Positions 8,698 to 19,912 of a DNA stretch of 64,000 nt are shown here, one piece after another. The DNA is taken from NCBI GenBank assembly GCA_015069615.1, contig SVIF01000005.1, positions 1 through 64,000 of the forward strand. Direction: 5' to 3'. The stretch's first letter is position 1, and every line of letters begins with the position of its first letter. Position numbers and translations under genes: made by a program. The notes below the pieces were generated by a model. That model did no database searches and was not told the origin of the DNA. It worked only from the letters and a program-made list of their open reading frames with translations. The stretch is from Clostridiales bacterium (GTDB lineage Bacteria; Bacillota; Clostridia; Christensenellales; Borkfalkiaceae).

Positions 8698-9747
8698 ATG
8701 CAAGCAATCAAATGTGAAATGTGTGGGGATAGCAACCTTGTTAAAATTGACGGTGTTTTCGTATGCCAAAGTTGCGGTACGAAATATTCGTTGGAAGAAG
8801 CAAAAAAGTTAATGATTGAAGGGAAGGTGGATGTTTCTGGTAGTGTGGTAAAAATTGATAGTTCTAATGAATTGGAAAATTTATATCAACTTGCGCGAAG
8901 AGCAAGAGCAGATGAAGATAATGAAGAGGCTGTTAAGTATTATGATATGATTCTTATAAAGGATGCCAAAAGCTGGGAAGCAACGTTTTATTTAGGGTAT
9001 TATAAGGCAAAATCTTTACTTCCTATTGTACGGCAAATGGCTACGGGAGCAGATATAATTGAAAAATGCACGAAAAATGCGTTAAGGATCATAAAAGAAA
9101 ATATAACAATTCCAGAACAGCAAGAAAAAGCATTTAAAGAAGTGTCAGAAAAAGTACTTTCCCTAACTGAAGTTTTTACTAAAGCACTAACAATAGCAAC
9201 AAATAAGGACATTGAGTCTCGAATAGAGTGGGAAAACAACATTATAGCAATGGCATATTGCACTTATAATTTGGGAGACACTTTAAACTTGTTATTTAGC
9301 GCAAGTACCGAAGCAAAAAAAATCACGCTTAAAGCTTGGAAGCAAGGGGTGGAAATACACTCTTCTCTGATCAAATATATGGTAATTACAGCGAAAAAAG
9401 TAAATAAAGAAAAAATAAATGAATATGTCTTAAAAATCCAAAGTTATGAGCCTACATATACTTTGCCTGCATCTGGCGGATGCTATATAGCAACGTGCGT
9501 ATACGGCTCGTACAACTGCCCGCAAGTGTGGACGCTTAGAAGATATAGGGATGAAACTCTGGGGGCAACTTGGTATGGAAGATGCTTTATTCGTTTGTAT
9601 TATGCAATCAGTCCTACCCTTGTAAAGTGGTTTGGGCAAACGAAATGGTTTCAAAAAATTTGGAAAAAGAAATTAGATAAAAAGATTATAAAACTGCAAG
9701 CAAAAGGCTTTGCAGATACTCCTTATAGTGATAAAAAGTGGAAATAA
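8698..9747 (+). CDS. Zinc-ribbon protein with C-terminal CFI-CTERM-like domain
   Basis: CEMCGDSN...CQSCGTKY ribbon; C-terminal GGCYIATCVYGSYNCPQVWTLRRYRDETLGATWYGRCFIRLYY. Confidence 0.8.
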   Translation: MQAIKCEMCGDSNLVKIDGVFVCQSCGTKYSLEEAKKLMIEGKVDVSGSVVKIDSSNELENLYQLARRARADEDNEEAVKYYDMILIKDAKSWEATFYLGYYKAKSLLPIVRQMATGADIIEKCTKNALRIIKENITIPEQQEKAFKEVSEKVLSLTEVFTKALTIATNKDIESRIEWENNIIAMAYCTYNLGDTLNLLFSASTEAKKITLKAWKQGVEIHSSLIKYMVITAKKVNKEKINEYVLKIQSYEPTYTLPASGGCYIATCVYGSYNCPQVWTLRRYRDETLGATWYGRCFIRLYYAISPTLVKWFGQTKWFQKIWKKKLDKKIIKLQAKGFADTPYSDKKWK

Positions 9748-10016
9748 AAATTTTCATATGCCCCTTTTCGCATACGACAAAACGGAAAGTAGAAATTTGT
9801 AGAAAAAGCAGTAATATGCCCCGCGAAACACTTGCTTTGCGGGGCATATATTGTTTGTTCGGTGGGGTAGGGGAGTGGGCGCGGTTTGGGAAATAAAAAC
9901 GGTAGGGGAGCGTGGCAAAATTTGCGCCCCGTAAAAAGGTTGGGTAACTTTTGCAATAAAAAACGGAAGGGGCGCGCCCTTCCGTTTTGGTTTTATCCTT
10001 TCATTATTTTTAGAAA

Positions 10017-10685
10017 TTACAGTAATTTTTGCAATACGGTTGCAAAGCCTTGGCAAGCGCCTTGCACCAATTCGTTAAACTTTGCCCCGTCGTTTTTGGT
10101 GTCCGAAACGGCTTTTACCATTAAAAACGGCACGTTGTTTTTTTCGCAAATTAGCGCGATGCCAGCCCCTTCCATATCGCAAATATCCGCGTCAAATTCC
10201 TTAGCGATATATTCCTTTTCGCTTGCATCCGCAACGAACTTATCCGCAGATGCTAGCGTAACCCCTTGGGTAAGCCCCAAAAGGGCGGAAGCCTTTTGAT
10301 ACAGGTTCGCGTCCGCCAAAATATAACGGCTTTTTTGGGGGAGATATTGCCCCTTTTCCACGGGGTCGATGGCGGTTAAATCAAAGGCGTAATGAACAAC
10401 GCGCTGTACTATGGAAAGGTGATTATAGTCCATTTTGTCCGTCAAACCGCCCACCACGCCAAAGTTCCAAATTTCTTCGCAACCGAAGGCGGAAATTAAA
10501 TACTGCGTTGCCGCGCCTGCGGAAATTTCCCCAATTCCGCTTTGGGTAAAGTATAGTTCGCGTTCCTCCGCCGTAATACGGCTAACCGCGTAGGGAAATT
10601 CGGCAACCCGTTCGGTTTTCCCCACCCCGCTAAGTAAGGGTAACAGTTCTTTTTCCATTGCGGCAATCACGCCAATTTTTTTCAT
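10017..10685 (-). CDS. mtnN: 5'-methylthioadenosine/S-adenosylhomocysteine nucleosidase
   Basis: MKKIGVIAAMEKELLPLL, GIGEISAGAATQYLI, CDMEGAGIALICEKNNVPFLMVKAVSD. Confidence 0.92.
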   Translation of the reverse strand: MKKIGVIAAMEKELLPLLSGVGKTERVAEFPYAVSRITAEERELYFTQSGIGEISAGAATQYLISAFGCEEIWNFGVVGGLTDKMDYNHLSIVQRVVHYAFDLTAIDPVEKGQYLPQKSRYILADANLYQKASALLGLTQGVTLASADKFVADASEKEYIAKEFDADICDMEGAGIALICEKNNVPFLMVKAVSDTKNDGAKFNELVQGACQGFATVLQKLL

Positions 10686-10846
10686 AAATAATAGCTCCGC
10701 GCGTTTTTTTCTTATTGTAGCATAAATTTGCAAAATTCACAACTGTTTTTTCTCTTTTCCCCTTGCAAAAGCAAGAAAATGATGTATAATGAAATAGGTT
10801 CTATCCGTAGAATCGCAAAAGACGACTGTTTTTAGGAGAATTTACC

Positions 10847-11650
10847 ATGGATATCAAAGATTTTTTAATTGCCGAAGGGGAAAAACCCTTGGATAGAATG
10901 CCCACGGACGGCGGATTTATGAGCATTTTTCGCACGGTGGCGTGTGTGGGGGATAGCCTTTCTTCGGGGGAATTTCAAGTTTTAAATCCCTTGGGGGATT
11001 ACGTTTATACCGACCAATTTGCCTATTCTTGGGGGCAGTATATTGCCCGTATGAGTGGTGTGAAGGTGTACAATTTTTCGCGCGGTGGGATGAGTGCCCG
11101 CGAATTTATGACGGGTTGGGCAAAGGAAAACGGGTGTTTTGACGAAGAAAAACGCGCGCAGGCGTACTTTATTGCTTTGGGCGTAAACGATTTGGTAAAC
11201 CAAAATCAAGAAATCGGAAGCATAGCGGATATCAATTTGCAAGATGAAACCCAAAACGCGCCCACCTACTACGGCTATATGGGGCAAATTATCCAAACCT
11301 ACCGCAAAATTGCGCCCGATAGCAAAATCTTTTTGGTTGGTATGCCCTTTGAACCGCATAAGGAACGCTTTGTAACCTGCGCCAAACAGCAAAGGGAAGT
11401 TTTGTACGCGTTAGCCAAACTGTTTGAAAACACCTACGTGTTAGACCTGTTTGAATATGCGCCCCCCTTTGACGAAGAATTCCACAAAACCTTTTTCCTT
11501 CACGGCCATATGGCACCCACGGGTTACTACGTATTTGCAAAAATAGTTGCCGCTTACGTGGACTACATTGTTCGCAAAAACCCCAAGGATTTTAAGCTGG
11601 CGGGGATGATAAATCTAAACGTACCCATGCTGGAAAATCAGTTGGATTAG
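10847..11650 (+). CDS. SGNH/GDSL hydrolase family protein
   Basis: CVGDSLSSGEF block I, GVNDLVN, HMAPTGYYVFA. Confidence 0.8.
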   Translation: MDIKDFLIAEGEKPLDRMPTDGGFMSIFRTVACVGDSLSSGEFQVLNPLGDYVYTDQFAYSWGQYIARMSGVKVYNFSRGGMSAREFMTGWAKENGCFDEEKRAQAYFIALGVNDLVNQNQEIGSIADINLQDETQNAPTYYGYMGQIIQTYRKIAPDSKIFLVGMPFEPHKERFVTCAKQQREVLYALAKLFENTYVLDLFEYAPPFDEEFHKTFFLHGHMAPTGYYVFAKIVAAYVDYIVRKNPKDFKLAGMINLNVPMLENQLD

Positions 11651-11764
11651 TTTTTGAACGCTGGATATAAAAAAGAATAACGAAACGTAAATACCCCCGT
11701 GGAATTGCGAAAATGCAATCCCGCGGGGGTATGTTCTTTTAAGGTTTTTAGTTTTAGGATGTAA

Positions 11765-12841
11765 TTATTTGGTGAAATCTTCCACTTTCCATTCTTTTAA
11801 GAATGGAATTTTTACGTGTTCGGGTGCGCCGTTTTCCCCGCCTTCAAAAGTTAAAGGTAGCCAAACGTAATCCGCCAAACTGGTGTTTAGCGCGGTGTGC
11901 GAATTCAATTCTTCCCCCGACATAATGGATTCCTTTTCAGGGTTAAACCAACTATCAAACACCGCTTCTACGTCGGGCATATTATCGGGTAAATCCGAAA
12001 GCCAACGGTCCCCCGTGGCAATCAGTAAATCCGTACCGCGCACGTTAAATACCGAAGAAAATTGTGCGTGGAAGGAATTGCGTTTTTCGTCGTTCACGCA
12101 AGCGTTTCCTTGCATTTCCCAAGGCCCGTGCATGCTTTTTGCATGCGCGCACATTGTGGGGTTGGGGTAGTATCCCGTAGTGCCCGAGGATAGCATATAG
12201 TAGTACCCTTTGCGCTTGAAAATGCAGGGGGCTTCCCGAATAAAAGGGGGATTGCCAAAAAACATATGCGAAGAATATTCCCCCGAAAAATCCGCGTAGT
12301 CGTCCGTTAAGGTTGCAACCACCATTTCAGTGTGGGGGCGTTCATAAGCCACGTAGGCGGTGCCGTCCTCATCCACAAACACGTCAAAATCCCCAAACCG
12401 GGTTTCCCCCTTGGGGGTAATGGATTTAACGAAGGTGTAGGGGCCGGTGATACGGTCTGCCACCGCAATGCCCGCCGTAGAAATATCAAAGTTATCCGGC
12501 TCCTTCTCGGTGCCCGCAAGTTTCATCCACATAACGTATTTTTTGGTTTTTTGATTGTATACGATATGTGGGCGATCCATGATAAGCTTAGGGTTTAAGG
12601 GGTGGAATCCTTCCAAAACGGGCTGTAAAATAATGCCCTCGTCCTTCCAGTTATATAAGTCCTTGGAAGAATACATCTTTACGCCGTAGTGCCAAATTCT
12701 AGTACCAGGCAATGTTTTTTCCTTGTTTTCCCCGTACCAGTAGTAAGTGCCGTTTTCATAAAAAATACTGCCGCCGTGCGCTTGGATGCGAAAGCCTTGT
12801 TCGTCCGTCCAAACCTTGCCCGGGGTAAACGATTTTAACAT
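11765..12841 (-). CDS. Glycosyl hydrolase family 43-like protein (five-bladed propeller type)
   Basis: AHGGSIFYENGTYYWYGE, DVFVDEDGTAYVAYE, REAPCIFKRKGYYYMLSSGTTGY. Confidence 0.8.
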   Translation of the reverse strand: MLKSFTPGKVWTDEQGFRIQAHGGSIFYENGTYYWYGENKEKTLPGTRIWHYGVKMYSSKDLYNWKDEGIILQPVLEGFHPLNPKLIMDRPHIVYNQKTKKYVMWMKLAGTEKEPDNFDISTAGIAVADRITGPYTFVKSITPKGETRFGDFDVFVDEDGTAYVAYERPHTEMVVATLTDDYADFSGEYSSHMFFGNPPFIREAPCIFKRKGYYYMLSSGTTGYYPNPTMCAHAKSMHGPWEMQGNACVNDEKRNSFHAQFSSVFNVRGTDLLIATGDRWLSDLPDNMPDVEAVFDSWFNPEKESIMSGEELNSHTALNTSLADYVWLPLTFEGGENGAPEHVKIPFLKEWKVEDFTK

Positions 12842-12995
12842 AATCATCACTCCTTTTCGTAAGTGTTTCAAGTATAGCATATATTTTTGCCTAGCGCAAG
12901 GGGGGGACGGGAAAAAGACTAAAAAAATCCGCTTAAAAAATAAAAAAGTCCGCAAAGCGGAAGGTGGAAAAGAAAAAAATAAAGCGGTACTTTTT

Positions 12996-13025
12996 TTGCA
13001 TTTGCTAGTTGCAGCGTGCTATAAT
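12996..13025 (+). promoter_or_regulatory. Promoter TTGCAT-N18-TATAAT for the fibre-like gene
   Basis: Sigma-A-like hexamers ~70 bp upstream of the start codon. Confidence 0.6.
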
Positions 13026-13095
13026 GCGGGGGAAGCGTAATTTTGCCCCGGGATGGAACGGTGGTAAAAACGTGTCTCTGCCCAAAGGAGGAGAA

Positions 13096-15840
13096 ATGGA
13101 GATTGAAATAAAAGGAAGAAAAATGATTTTGCCCGTGGAAACGGTGTTTGATTTAGACCGCAATGCGGCAGTGTGGATGTTTGTGTTTCCCGAACAAATT
13201 GTGGGAAGGAACGTATCTTCGCTTACCGGATGGCTTGCGGTAAAAACGAATGCCAGCGAAGGTGCCGTTCGTATATTAGCCATTCGCGAAGGGACGCGAT
13301 TTACCGTAACCATGCCCGTGGGGTTGTTTCAAGACGCCAGCGTTGCGGAATTGCAGTTTTCGCTTTCGGGTGCGGATTTCACTTGGCACACCGAAATTGA
13401 AACGGTAAACGTGGTTCGCTGTTTAGACCCCCTGGGGGATACGCCTACCTTTACACCAAACGTGCTTGCGGAAATGGAAAATTCCATTAGGGTGAATGAA
13501 GAAAAGATAGAAGGAATTCTTTCGGGAGAGCGGAAAGTAGGTAGTGCCCAAAAGGATGGGGAAGGAAACGTAATTGCGCTTACCTATGCTACAAAAGCGG
13601 AATTTACGGCCTTGCAAGCAGAATTGCAGGAAGATTACGCCACCATTGCACAGCTGGATGCCCTAAAAGAGCAATGTGAGGATACTTACGCAACGCTTTC
13701 GTCCGTTGCTACCTTGGAAAACGAAGTGCAAGAAACCTACGCAACAAAAGAAGAACTTTCGGGCTTAGCAACCCAAGCAAATCAAACGTTCGCCACTAAG
13801 GAATCACTATCCGCATCAGAAAGCCAGGCACGGCAAACGTATGCAACGAAAGAGGAACTCATCAGTGCGCAAACGCAAAACTCTCAAACGTATGCAACGA
13901 AAGAGGAACTCACCAGTGCGCAAACGCAAAACTCTCAAACGTATGCAACGAAAGAGGAACTTACCAGTGCGCAAACGCAAAACTCTCAAACGTATGCAAC
14001 GAAACAATTAGTTTCGGACATACAAGAAGGGAATATCCAAAATTTTGCAACCAAAGGCGAACTATCCAGCGCGCAAGTGGGGATTGCCCAAACGTACGCC
14101 ACGAAAGGGGAAGTTTCCGGCTTGGAAACTACGGTAGAACAAACGTACGCCACAAAAGCGGAACTTTCGGACGCGCAAATGCAAGGTGCTAAAACGTACG
14201 CAACCAAGGAAGACCTTTCGGATGCACAAGAAAGCAACTTGCAAAATTTTGCAACCAAAGGCGAACTATCCAGCGCGCAAGTGGGGATTGCCCAAACGTA
14301 CGCCACGAAGGGGGAAGTTTCCGGCTTGGAAACTACGGTAGAACAAACGTACGCCACAAAAGCGGAACTTTCGGACGCGCAAATGCAAGATGCTAAAACC
14401 TACGCAACCAAGGAAGACCTTTCGGATGCACAAGAAAGCAACTTGCAAAATTTTGCAACCAAAGGCGAACTATCCAGCGCGCAAGTGGGGATTGCCCAAA
14501 CGTACGCCACGAAAGGGGAAATGTACGGGGAAATTGCCACCATGAATGGTGGGGCAACCGAACTGACCGACTTAAAAAAGGTAGAAGACGTTGTTTTAAG
14601 TGAAGAAGTCGGTAACGCTGTTCTTGCCGAAAAACAGCGCGTTTTAGATGAAAATTCCACTTGGTATTTATTAGATTACGCTGTTTTCTATGCGGAAAGC
14701 GAGCTTTCGGGGACTTCCGCAACCACCCTTTTTCGCAACAAGTTAAAGGAAATTAAGAATAAATTTCAAGGCATTACCCGTCCCAACGTAATGGTGTATA
14801 CCAGTAATAATAAAAACCCGTTCTTTACCACTTCTGCGTTTGAATTCGTTTCGGGAATTAACTATTACTATTACACCTATTCCACAAGCGAAGTAACCGC
14901 TTCGGTAAAGATAAAAAACTGCAGTAATATCAACTTACATGGTTTTGTGATGACGGGGAATGATTACGCGGAAAGCGCTTTGCAACTGATTAACTGCACG
15001 AATATTCGCGTGGAACGCTGTGCGCTTACGAATAAAGGGAAAGGCGCGGTAACCTTGGAAAACTGTAAAGATATCTTGATAGAGGACTGCGCTTTGTACG
15101 GTTCGGGATATCAAAGTACAGCCGAAGTTACCATAAAGGATACCACGACGAACGAAACCAGCATCACCTTCCGCCATTGTAGGTTTAAGGATAACGGATT
15201 TGGCGCGGTGAACGCAAGTGGGGTAACCAACGCAAATCTTTCCATTGTGTTAGACCACGTGTATTATGCGGATGGTGCTAAAATTAGGCAAGAAGATTGC
15301 GTAAGCGGAAGCGCGAAAATAAGCATCACCGCTTTAGAAGAAGATCTTCCCACCCTTGCCACCGCAGAAAAGGACGGGCTAATCAGCAAAGAACAAAGCG
15401 CGTTTTTAAGCGAGTTTCAGCAAGGGCAAGGAAGGCACCGCTTCGCGTTTGGGGAATTAGGCATGTACGAAGAATACCCCGTAAACGTGCAAGTGGAATA
15501 CGTGCGTACGGGGTTAAAATGTGGGTTTCTAAACTTGGTATACCGTATGCCCGAAATCCCCGAAACGGAAACTAGATTCGGGCACGTTTCCATTGAAAAG
15601 TTAAACGCGTTAATGCGCAGTCGCTTTGGTTTTGATTTTTCTACTTCTAACCGCATTACGGGGGTTTGGTTTGCCAGCGAAAAGGAAAACTTACTGCAAG
15701 CAGGTTGCGGTGTGGGTGTGTATAGCACTTATTTGGAACCCGTTACCATTACGACCGAAGGGAAAAACGTGGGGCTTTCCTTAAAACAAACGGGCGGGGC
15801 GCTGTTCCGATTGCTAAACGTATTCGTAAACGAAAGATAA
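13096..15840 (+). CDS. Phage tail fibre/baseplate-like protein: BppU-like N-terminus, (YATKxEL) 17-residue repeats, right-handed beta-helix-like C-terminus
   Basis: AGGAGGAGAA before ATG; no signal peptide; repeated QTYATKEELxxAQ units; NLHGFVMTGNDY/ALQLINCTNIRVERCALTNKGKGAVTLENCKDILIEDCALYGSG parallel beta-helix pattern. Confidence 0.75.
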   Translation: MEIEIKGRKMILPVETVFDLDRNAAVWMFVFPEQIVGRNVSSLTGWLAVKTNASEGAVRILAIREGTRFTVTMPVGLFQDASVAELQFSLSGADFTWHTEIETVNVVRCLDPLGDTPTFTPNVLAEMENSIRVNEEKIEGILSGERKVGSAQKDGEGNVIALTYATKAEFTALQAELQEDYATIAQLDALKEQCEDTYATLSSVATLENEVQETYATKEELSGLATQANQTFATKESLSASESQARQTYATKEELISAQTQNSQTYATKEELTSAQTQNSQTYATKEELTSAQTQNSQTYATKQLVSDIQEGNIQNFATKGELSSAQVGIAQTYATKGEVSGLETTVEQTYATKAELSDAQMQGAKTYATKEDLSDAQESNLQNFATKGELSSAQVGIAQTYATKGEVSGLETTVEQTYATKAELSDAQMQDAKTYATKEDLSDAQESNLQNFATKGELSSAQVGIAQTYATKGEMYGEIATMNGGATELTDLKKVEDVVLSEEVGNAVLAEKQRVLDENSTWYLLDYAVFYAESELSGTSATTLFRNKLKEIKNKFQGITRPNVMVYTSNNKNPFFTTSAFEFVSGINYYYYTYSTSEVTASVKIKNCSNINLHGFVMTGNDYAESALQLINCTNIRVERCALTNKGKGAVTLENCKDILIEDCALYGSGYQSTAEVTIKDTTTNETSITFRHCRFKDNGFGAVNASGVTNANLSIVLDHVYYADGAKIRQEDCVSGSAKISITALEEDLPTLATAEKDGLISKEQSAFLSEFQQGQGRHRFAFGELGMYEEYPVNVQVEYVRTGLKCGFLNLVYRMPEIPETETRFGHVSIEKLNALMRSRFGFDFSTSNRITGVWFASEKENLLQAGCGVGVYSTYLEPVTITTEGKNVGLSLKQTGGALFRLLNVFVNER
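13828..14520 (+). repeat. Intragenic tandem repeats: 51-bp units nested in a 204-bp higher-order repeat
   Basis: aattttgcaaccaaaggcgaactatccagcgcgcaagtggggattgcccaaacgtacgcc recurs at 14041, 14245 and 14449 (period exactly 204 bp). Confidence 0.95.
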
Positions 15841-15956
15841 TTTCGGCTTGCTTTTAGGAATGGATTCCTTCTTCTTGAAAAGGGAAACGGACGGAAGCGC
15901 GTTTGCGCTCCGTCCGTTTTTCGTTGCGTGAGTGAAGGAAAACCTTGGGTAGGGGA

Positions 15957-17675
15957 TTATCCGTTTTTTAAGTTTTCGTGGGGGTTGGATTCCACGATAA
16001 GTGTTTTTTGGTTGGTGTAAATAACAAAGCCGGGTTTTGCGCCAGTGGGTTTTTTTACGTACTTTTTCAAGGTGTAATCCACGGGGATTTTTCCCGCGCC
16101 CCGTGCGGAAGAATGGTGCGCGCAAATTTCGGCGGCCACAGTTAAAACGTCTTCCGGAACCGTTTTTCCGTGGGTGGCAATCACTACGTGTGCAGAATGG
16201 TAGTCTTTGGTATGCAACCACACGTCTGCCGTTTCCGCATCCGCAGTCAACGTATCGTTTTGCAGGTTGTTTTTACCTACGGCAACGTGAAACCCGTTTA
16301 CGGTATAGCGGTGAGGTTTTACGGGGGGCTCTTTACCTTTTTTCTTCCCCTTTACGGTGGATTTTAATAGTCCTTGGCTAGTCAGTTCGGCTTCAATTTC
16401 CACAAAATCTTCGTTTTTTTCCGCGCGGGTAATTAGGGATTTTACCGTGTCCAAATAGCGAAGGTCTTTTTCCGCTTCGGCGCGTTGCGGGGCGATAGCC
16501 AGCAAGGTTTTTTTTGCTTTATCATACCGCTTAAACAGTTTTTCGGCGTTCTTTTTGGGGGATAGCGTTTTATCCAAGGTGATGGTAACGGTTGCCCCTT
16601 CTTCCGCGTAGTAATCGGGTAGGGTAACCTTATCCGTATTTTCCTTAATCTGCCAAAGGTTGCAGGTTAAAAGTTCCCCTTTTTTTCGTAAGTTTTCCAT
16701 ATCCGCGCAGTCTTTTTCCTTGGCGGCGATAACCGAAAGGCGGCGGTTTAGTTTGGTTTCCTGCTTTTTCACAACCGAAAGCAAGCGTTTGGTGCGTTCG
16801 GAAAAACGGAAATCCCCTTCTTTTTTGGTATAAAAAGCATTTTGCGCTTCCAGTAAATTTTCGTAGAAAACCCACGTTCCCGAAAGTGAACGGTAGGGAA
16901 AGGGGAAAAAGTCCATAGTCTTTCCGTTTACCCAAAGCACACAAGGGTTTAGGGGTGCGTTTTCAAAAAAAGTCGCAATAAGGCTTGCCCCTTTGCGTGC
17001 GGTTTCGGGGGTGAAAGGTGGGGTAAAGCCCCTTTCTTTCAGCGCGAAAGCCAGTTCTTGCGCGCTTAAAAAGCATAAACCTTTTAATCGGTTAAACAGC
17101 GTTTCTGTTAATTCGCCCGTGATGCTAAGTAAAATTTCCGCAACTGCGCTTTCTTCCCAAAGGGGCGTTTTGTCTTGCGCGGGGGGTAGCGCGTACGCCA
17201 TGCCCGTTAATATGGCGCGCTTAGAACTTTCTTCCAAGGTGGCGGTTTTCAGCGTTCCCAAAATCTTTCCGTTTTCGGTTAAAAATACGTTGCTGTATTT
17301 TCCCATAACTTCCACGGTTAATTCTTTTTCCACCTCTTCCATAAAGTCGTTATAGGATTTTACGGTAAAGCGAATTACCCGTTCGCCGGGGATACCCGTA
17401 ACGCTTTCTATCACGCCCCCCGAAAGGTGTTTTCTAAGTAGCATACAAAAGGAGGGGCAAACGGCGGGGTTTTCTTCGGCTAAATCTGAAAAACCCACCC
17501 TGCAAAAACTGGCGTTAGCACTTACTTTTACGCGGTGCGTGCCTAAGCCTTGCGTATATACGGAAAATATTAATTCTTCTTTTCCGGGCTGATTGATTTT
17601 ATTAATTTTGCCACCCGATAGCTTTTGGTGTAAATCCTGCGCTACGCGGAAAGTGGTAACTGCGTCCTGGGGCAT
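15957..17675 (-). CDS. rqcH: RqcH/NFACT-family protein (FbpA-like, Rqc2 homolog)
   Basis: GGKINKINQPGKEELIFSVYTQG, HVAVGKNNLQNDTLT, DVWLHTKDYHSAHVVIATHGK (NFACT-R). Confidence 0.88.
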   Translation of the reverse strand: MPQDAVTTFRVAQDLHQKLSGGKINKINQPGKEELIFSVYTQGLGTHRVKVSANASFCRVGFSDLAEENPAVCPSFCMLLRKHLSGGVIESVTGIPGERVIRFTVKSYNDFMEEVEKELTVEVMGKYSNVFLTENGKILGTLKTATLEESSKRAILTGMAYALPPAQDKTPLWEESAVAEILLSITGELTETLFNRLKGLCFLSAQELAFALKERGFTPPFTPETARKGASLIATFFENAPLNPCVLWVNGKTMDFFPFPYRSLSGTWVFYENLLEAQNAFYTKKEGDFRFSERTKRLLSVVKKQETKLNRRLSVIAAKEKDCADMENLRKKGELLTCNLWQIKENTDKVTLPDYYAEEGATVTITLDKTLSPKKNAEKLFKRYDKAKKTLLAIAPQRAEAEKDLRYLDTVKSLITRAEKNEDFVEIEAELTSQGLLKSTVKGKKKGKEPPVKPHRYTVNGFHVAVGKNNLQNDTLTADAETADVWLHTKDYHSAHVVIATHGKTVPEDVLTVAAEICAHHSSARGAGKIPVDYTLKKYVKKPTGAKPGFVIYTNQKTLIVESNPHENLKNG

Positions 17676-17882
17676 AAATACTCCTTAGGGAAATGGTAAG
17701 TTTTCGTATAGTATAGCATTTCAAAGCGCGTTTGTAAAGAAAACGGGCAAAAAAAAGGGGGAAACGCGATATTTCGTCTTTTTTTTCTAAAGAAAAAAGG
17801 AAATTCGCGGTACTTTTGTTTGCTTTTTTTATTTAGATTGTGGTACAATACCCCTAAGTGAAAAAATATAGGAGAAACTATT

Positions 17883-19181
17883 ATGAAATACACGAAAAAA
17901 GCAAGTGCAAAAAGCACCGTAACCTTTACCTTGAAGTTGGATTCTGCAGAATGGGCTGCGGCTATTGAAAAGGCTTATCAAAAAACTAAGGGTAAATATT
18001 CCGTTCCCGGTTTTAGAAAGGGCAAAGTTCCCAAAAAGGTAATTGAACAAATGTACGGCGAAGGCGTATTCTTTGAAGAAGCGGTAAACATTGCTCTTCC
18101 CGAATACTACGGCCAAATTTTGGATAAAGAAACGGATTTGTTCGTTTTGGGCGCACCCGACGTATCTTTAAAGGATATGAACGAAAAGGGCATTTCTTTT
18201 GAACTGGTAACCCCCGTGAAACCCGAAGTAAATTTGGGCGCTTATACGGGTATGAAAATTGAAAAAGAAGCGTATAATGTAACCGCAGAAGAAGAAACCG
18301 AAGCGGTTGAACGCGAAAAGAACGCGATTTGCGAACGCAACTCCACTTACGAAGAAGTAGAAGGTCGCGCAGCAAAAGAAGGGGACACCGCAAACATTGA
18401 CTATTCGGGTAGTGTGGACGGCGTTAAGTTTGAAGGCGGTACCGCCACGGGTTACGACCTTGTGTTAGGTTCCCACTCCTTTATTCCCGGCTTTGAAGAA
18501 GGTGTTGTGGGTATGAACGTGGGCGAAAGCAAGGATATCACTGTGAAATTCCCCGAAGAATACCACGCAAAAGAACTTGCGGGTAAGGACGCAGTGTTTG
18601 CAGTAACCGTTAACGCGCTGAAAGTGAAAGTTGTTCCCGCGCTTACGGACGACTTAGTAAAGGACGGTAGCGAATACCAAACGGTAGCGGAACTGGAAGA
18701 AGGCGTTAAAAAATCCCTTGCAGAAACCAAGGAAAGAAACGCGAAAATGCAAGAAGAAAACAAGTTGATTGATAAAATTACCGAAGCCACCACGGTGGAA
18801 ATCCCCGAAATTTTGGTAGAACGTCAAATTGACAACATGGTTCGCGATATGGAATACCGTATGATGTACAGCGGCATTAAGATGGACGACTATCTGAAAT
18901 ACGCAGGTACCACCATGGAAGACCTTAGAAAGAACTACCGCGAAAACGCTGAAAAGCAAGTGAAATCCCAACTGGTTGTAGACGCGATTTTGGAAAAAGA
19001 GGCGTTGAAAGCTACCGAAGAAGAAATGGATGCGAAGTTCGCTGAAACCGCAGAAAAACAAGGGAAATCCTTAGAAGACTATAAAAAATCGCTTTCGGAT
19101 TATCAAAAGGAATACGTAGAACGCGAAATCGTTATCAGCAAACTGTTTGACTTCTTGCGTGCTAACAACGATATTTCCTGA
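17883..19181 (+). CDS. tig: Trigger factor
   Basis: [57 protein letters not shown]; next to clpP-clpX. Confidence 0.95.
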   Translation: MKYTKKASAKSTVTFTLKLDSAEWAAAIEKAYQKTKGKYSVPGFRKGKVPKKVIEQMYGEGVFFEEAVNIALPEYYGQILDKETDLFVLGAPDVSLKDMNEKGISFELVTPVKPEVNLGAYTGMKIEKEAYNVTAEEETEAVEREKNAICERNSTYEEVEGRAAKEGDTANIDYSGSVDGVKFEGGTATGYDLVLGSHSFIPGFEEGVVGMNVGESKDITVKFPEEYHAKELAGKDAVFAVTVNALKVKVVPALTDDLVKDGSEYQTVAELEEGVKKSLAETKERNAKMQEENKLIDKITEATTVEIPEILVERQIDNMVRDMEYRMMYSGIKMDDYLKYAGTTMEDLRKNYRENAEKQVKSQLVVDAILEKEALKATEEEMDAKFAETAEKQGKSLEDYKKSLSDYQKEYVEREIVISKLFDFLRANNDIS

Positions 19182-19203
19182 TAAACGGAAAAAAGGAGGG
19201 GCT

Positions 19204-19785
19204 ATGGCATTAATTCCCATGGTCGTTGACCAAACGGCAACGGGGGAACGTTCTTACGACATTTACTCCCGCTTACTGGAAGACCGTATCGTATTTTTAA
19301 CGGGTGAAATTAACGACGCCGTTGCGGATACCGTAATTGCACAACTGATTTACTTGGAAGGAAAAGATCCCAACAAGGATATTTCTTTGTATATCAATAG
19401 TCCGGGTGGCAGTGTTTCGGCAGGTCTTGCCATTTACGATACTATGAACTACGTAAAATGCGACGTATCCACCATTTGCATCGGTCTTGCCGCAAGTATG
19501 GGCGCGTTCCTTTTAAGCAGTGGTGCAAAAGGCAAACGCTTTGCCCTTCCCAACGGTGAAATTATGATTCATCAACCCTTAGGGGGCGCGCAAGGGCAGG
19601 CAAGCGACATTGCAATTCAAGCCAACCACATTTTAAAAACCAAAGCAAAGTTGAACAAAATTTTGGCGGAAAATACGGGGAAATCGGTGGAAACCATTGA
19701 AAAGGACGCCGACCGCGATTTCTATATGTCCGCCGAAGAAGCAGCTGAATACGGCTTGATTGATAAAGTGTTCTACAAACGCTAA
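19204..19785 (+). CDS. clpP: ATP-dependent Clp protease proteolytic subunit
   Basis: [50 protein letters not shown]. Confidence 0.97.
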   Translation: MALIPMVVDQTATGERSYDIYSRLLEDRIVFLTGEINDAVADTVIAQLIYLEGKDPNKDISLYINSPGGSVSAGLAIYDTMNYVKCDVSTICIGLAASMGAFLLSSGAKGKRFALPNGEIMIHQPLGGAQGQASDIAIQANHILKTKAKLNKILAENTGKSVETIEKDADRDFYMSAEEAAEYGLIDKVFYKR

Positions 19786-19912
19786 ACCGAAAAGGAAACC
19801 TAACCGAAAAGCACTTGCAAACGCACGTGCTTTTCTTGTCCCTATGGCTCCGCTTTTTTGAAGTAGCCAAGGGTAAACATCCTATAAAAATCAAATGCAG
19901 TAAGGAGCATTT

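Noticed and set aside
13828-13990. Regular 51-bp tandem units that could suggest a CRISPR-like array
   Set aside because: No unique spacers; the repeats are in-frame coding repeats of the fibre protein.
13816-14448. Several antisense ORFs rich in repeats (MFRCIRLRVLRLRT..., MAYVCSTVVSKPETS...)
   Set aside because: They are the reverse translation of the 51/204-bp repeats in the fibre gene; no ribosome site, no independent support.
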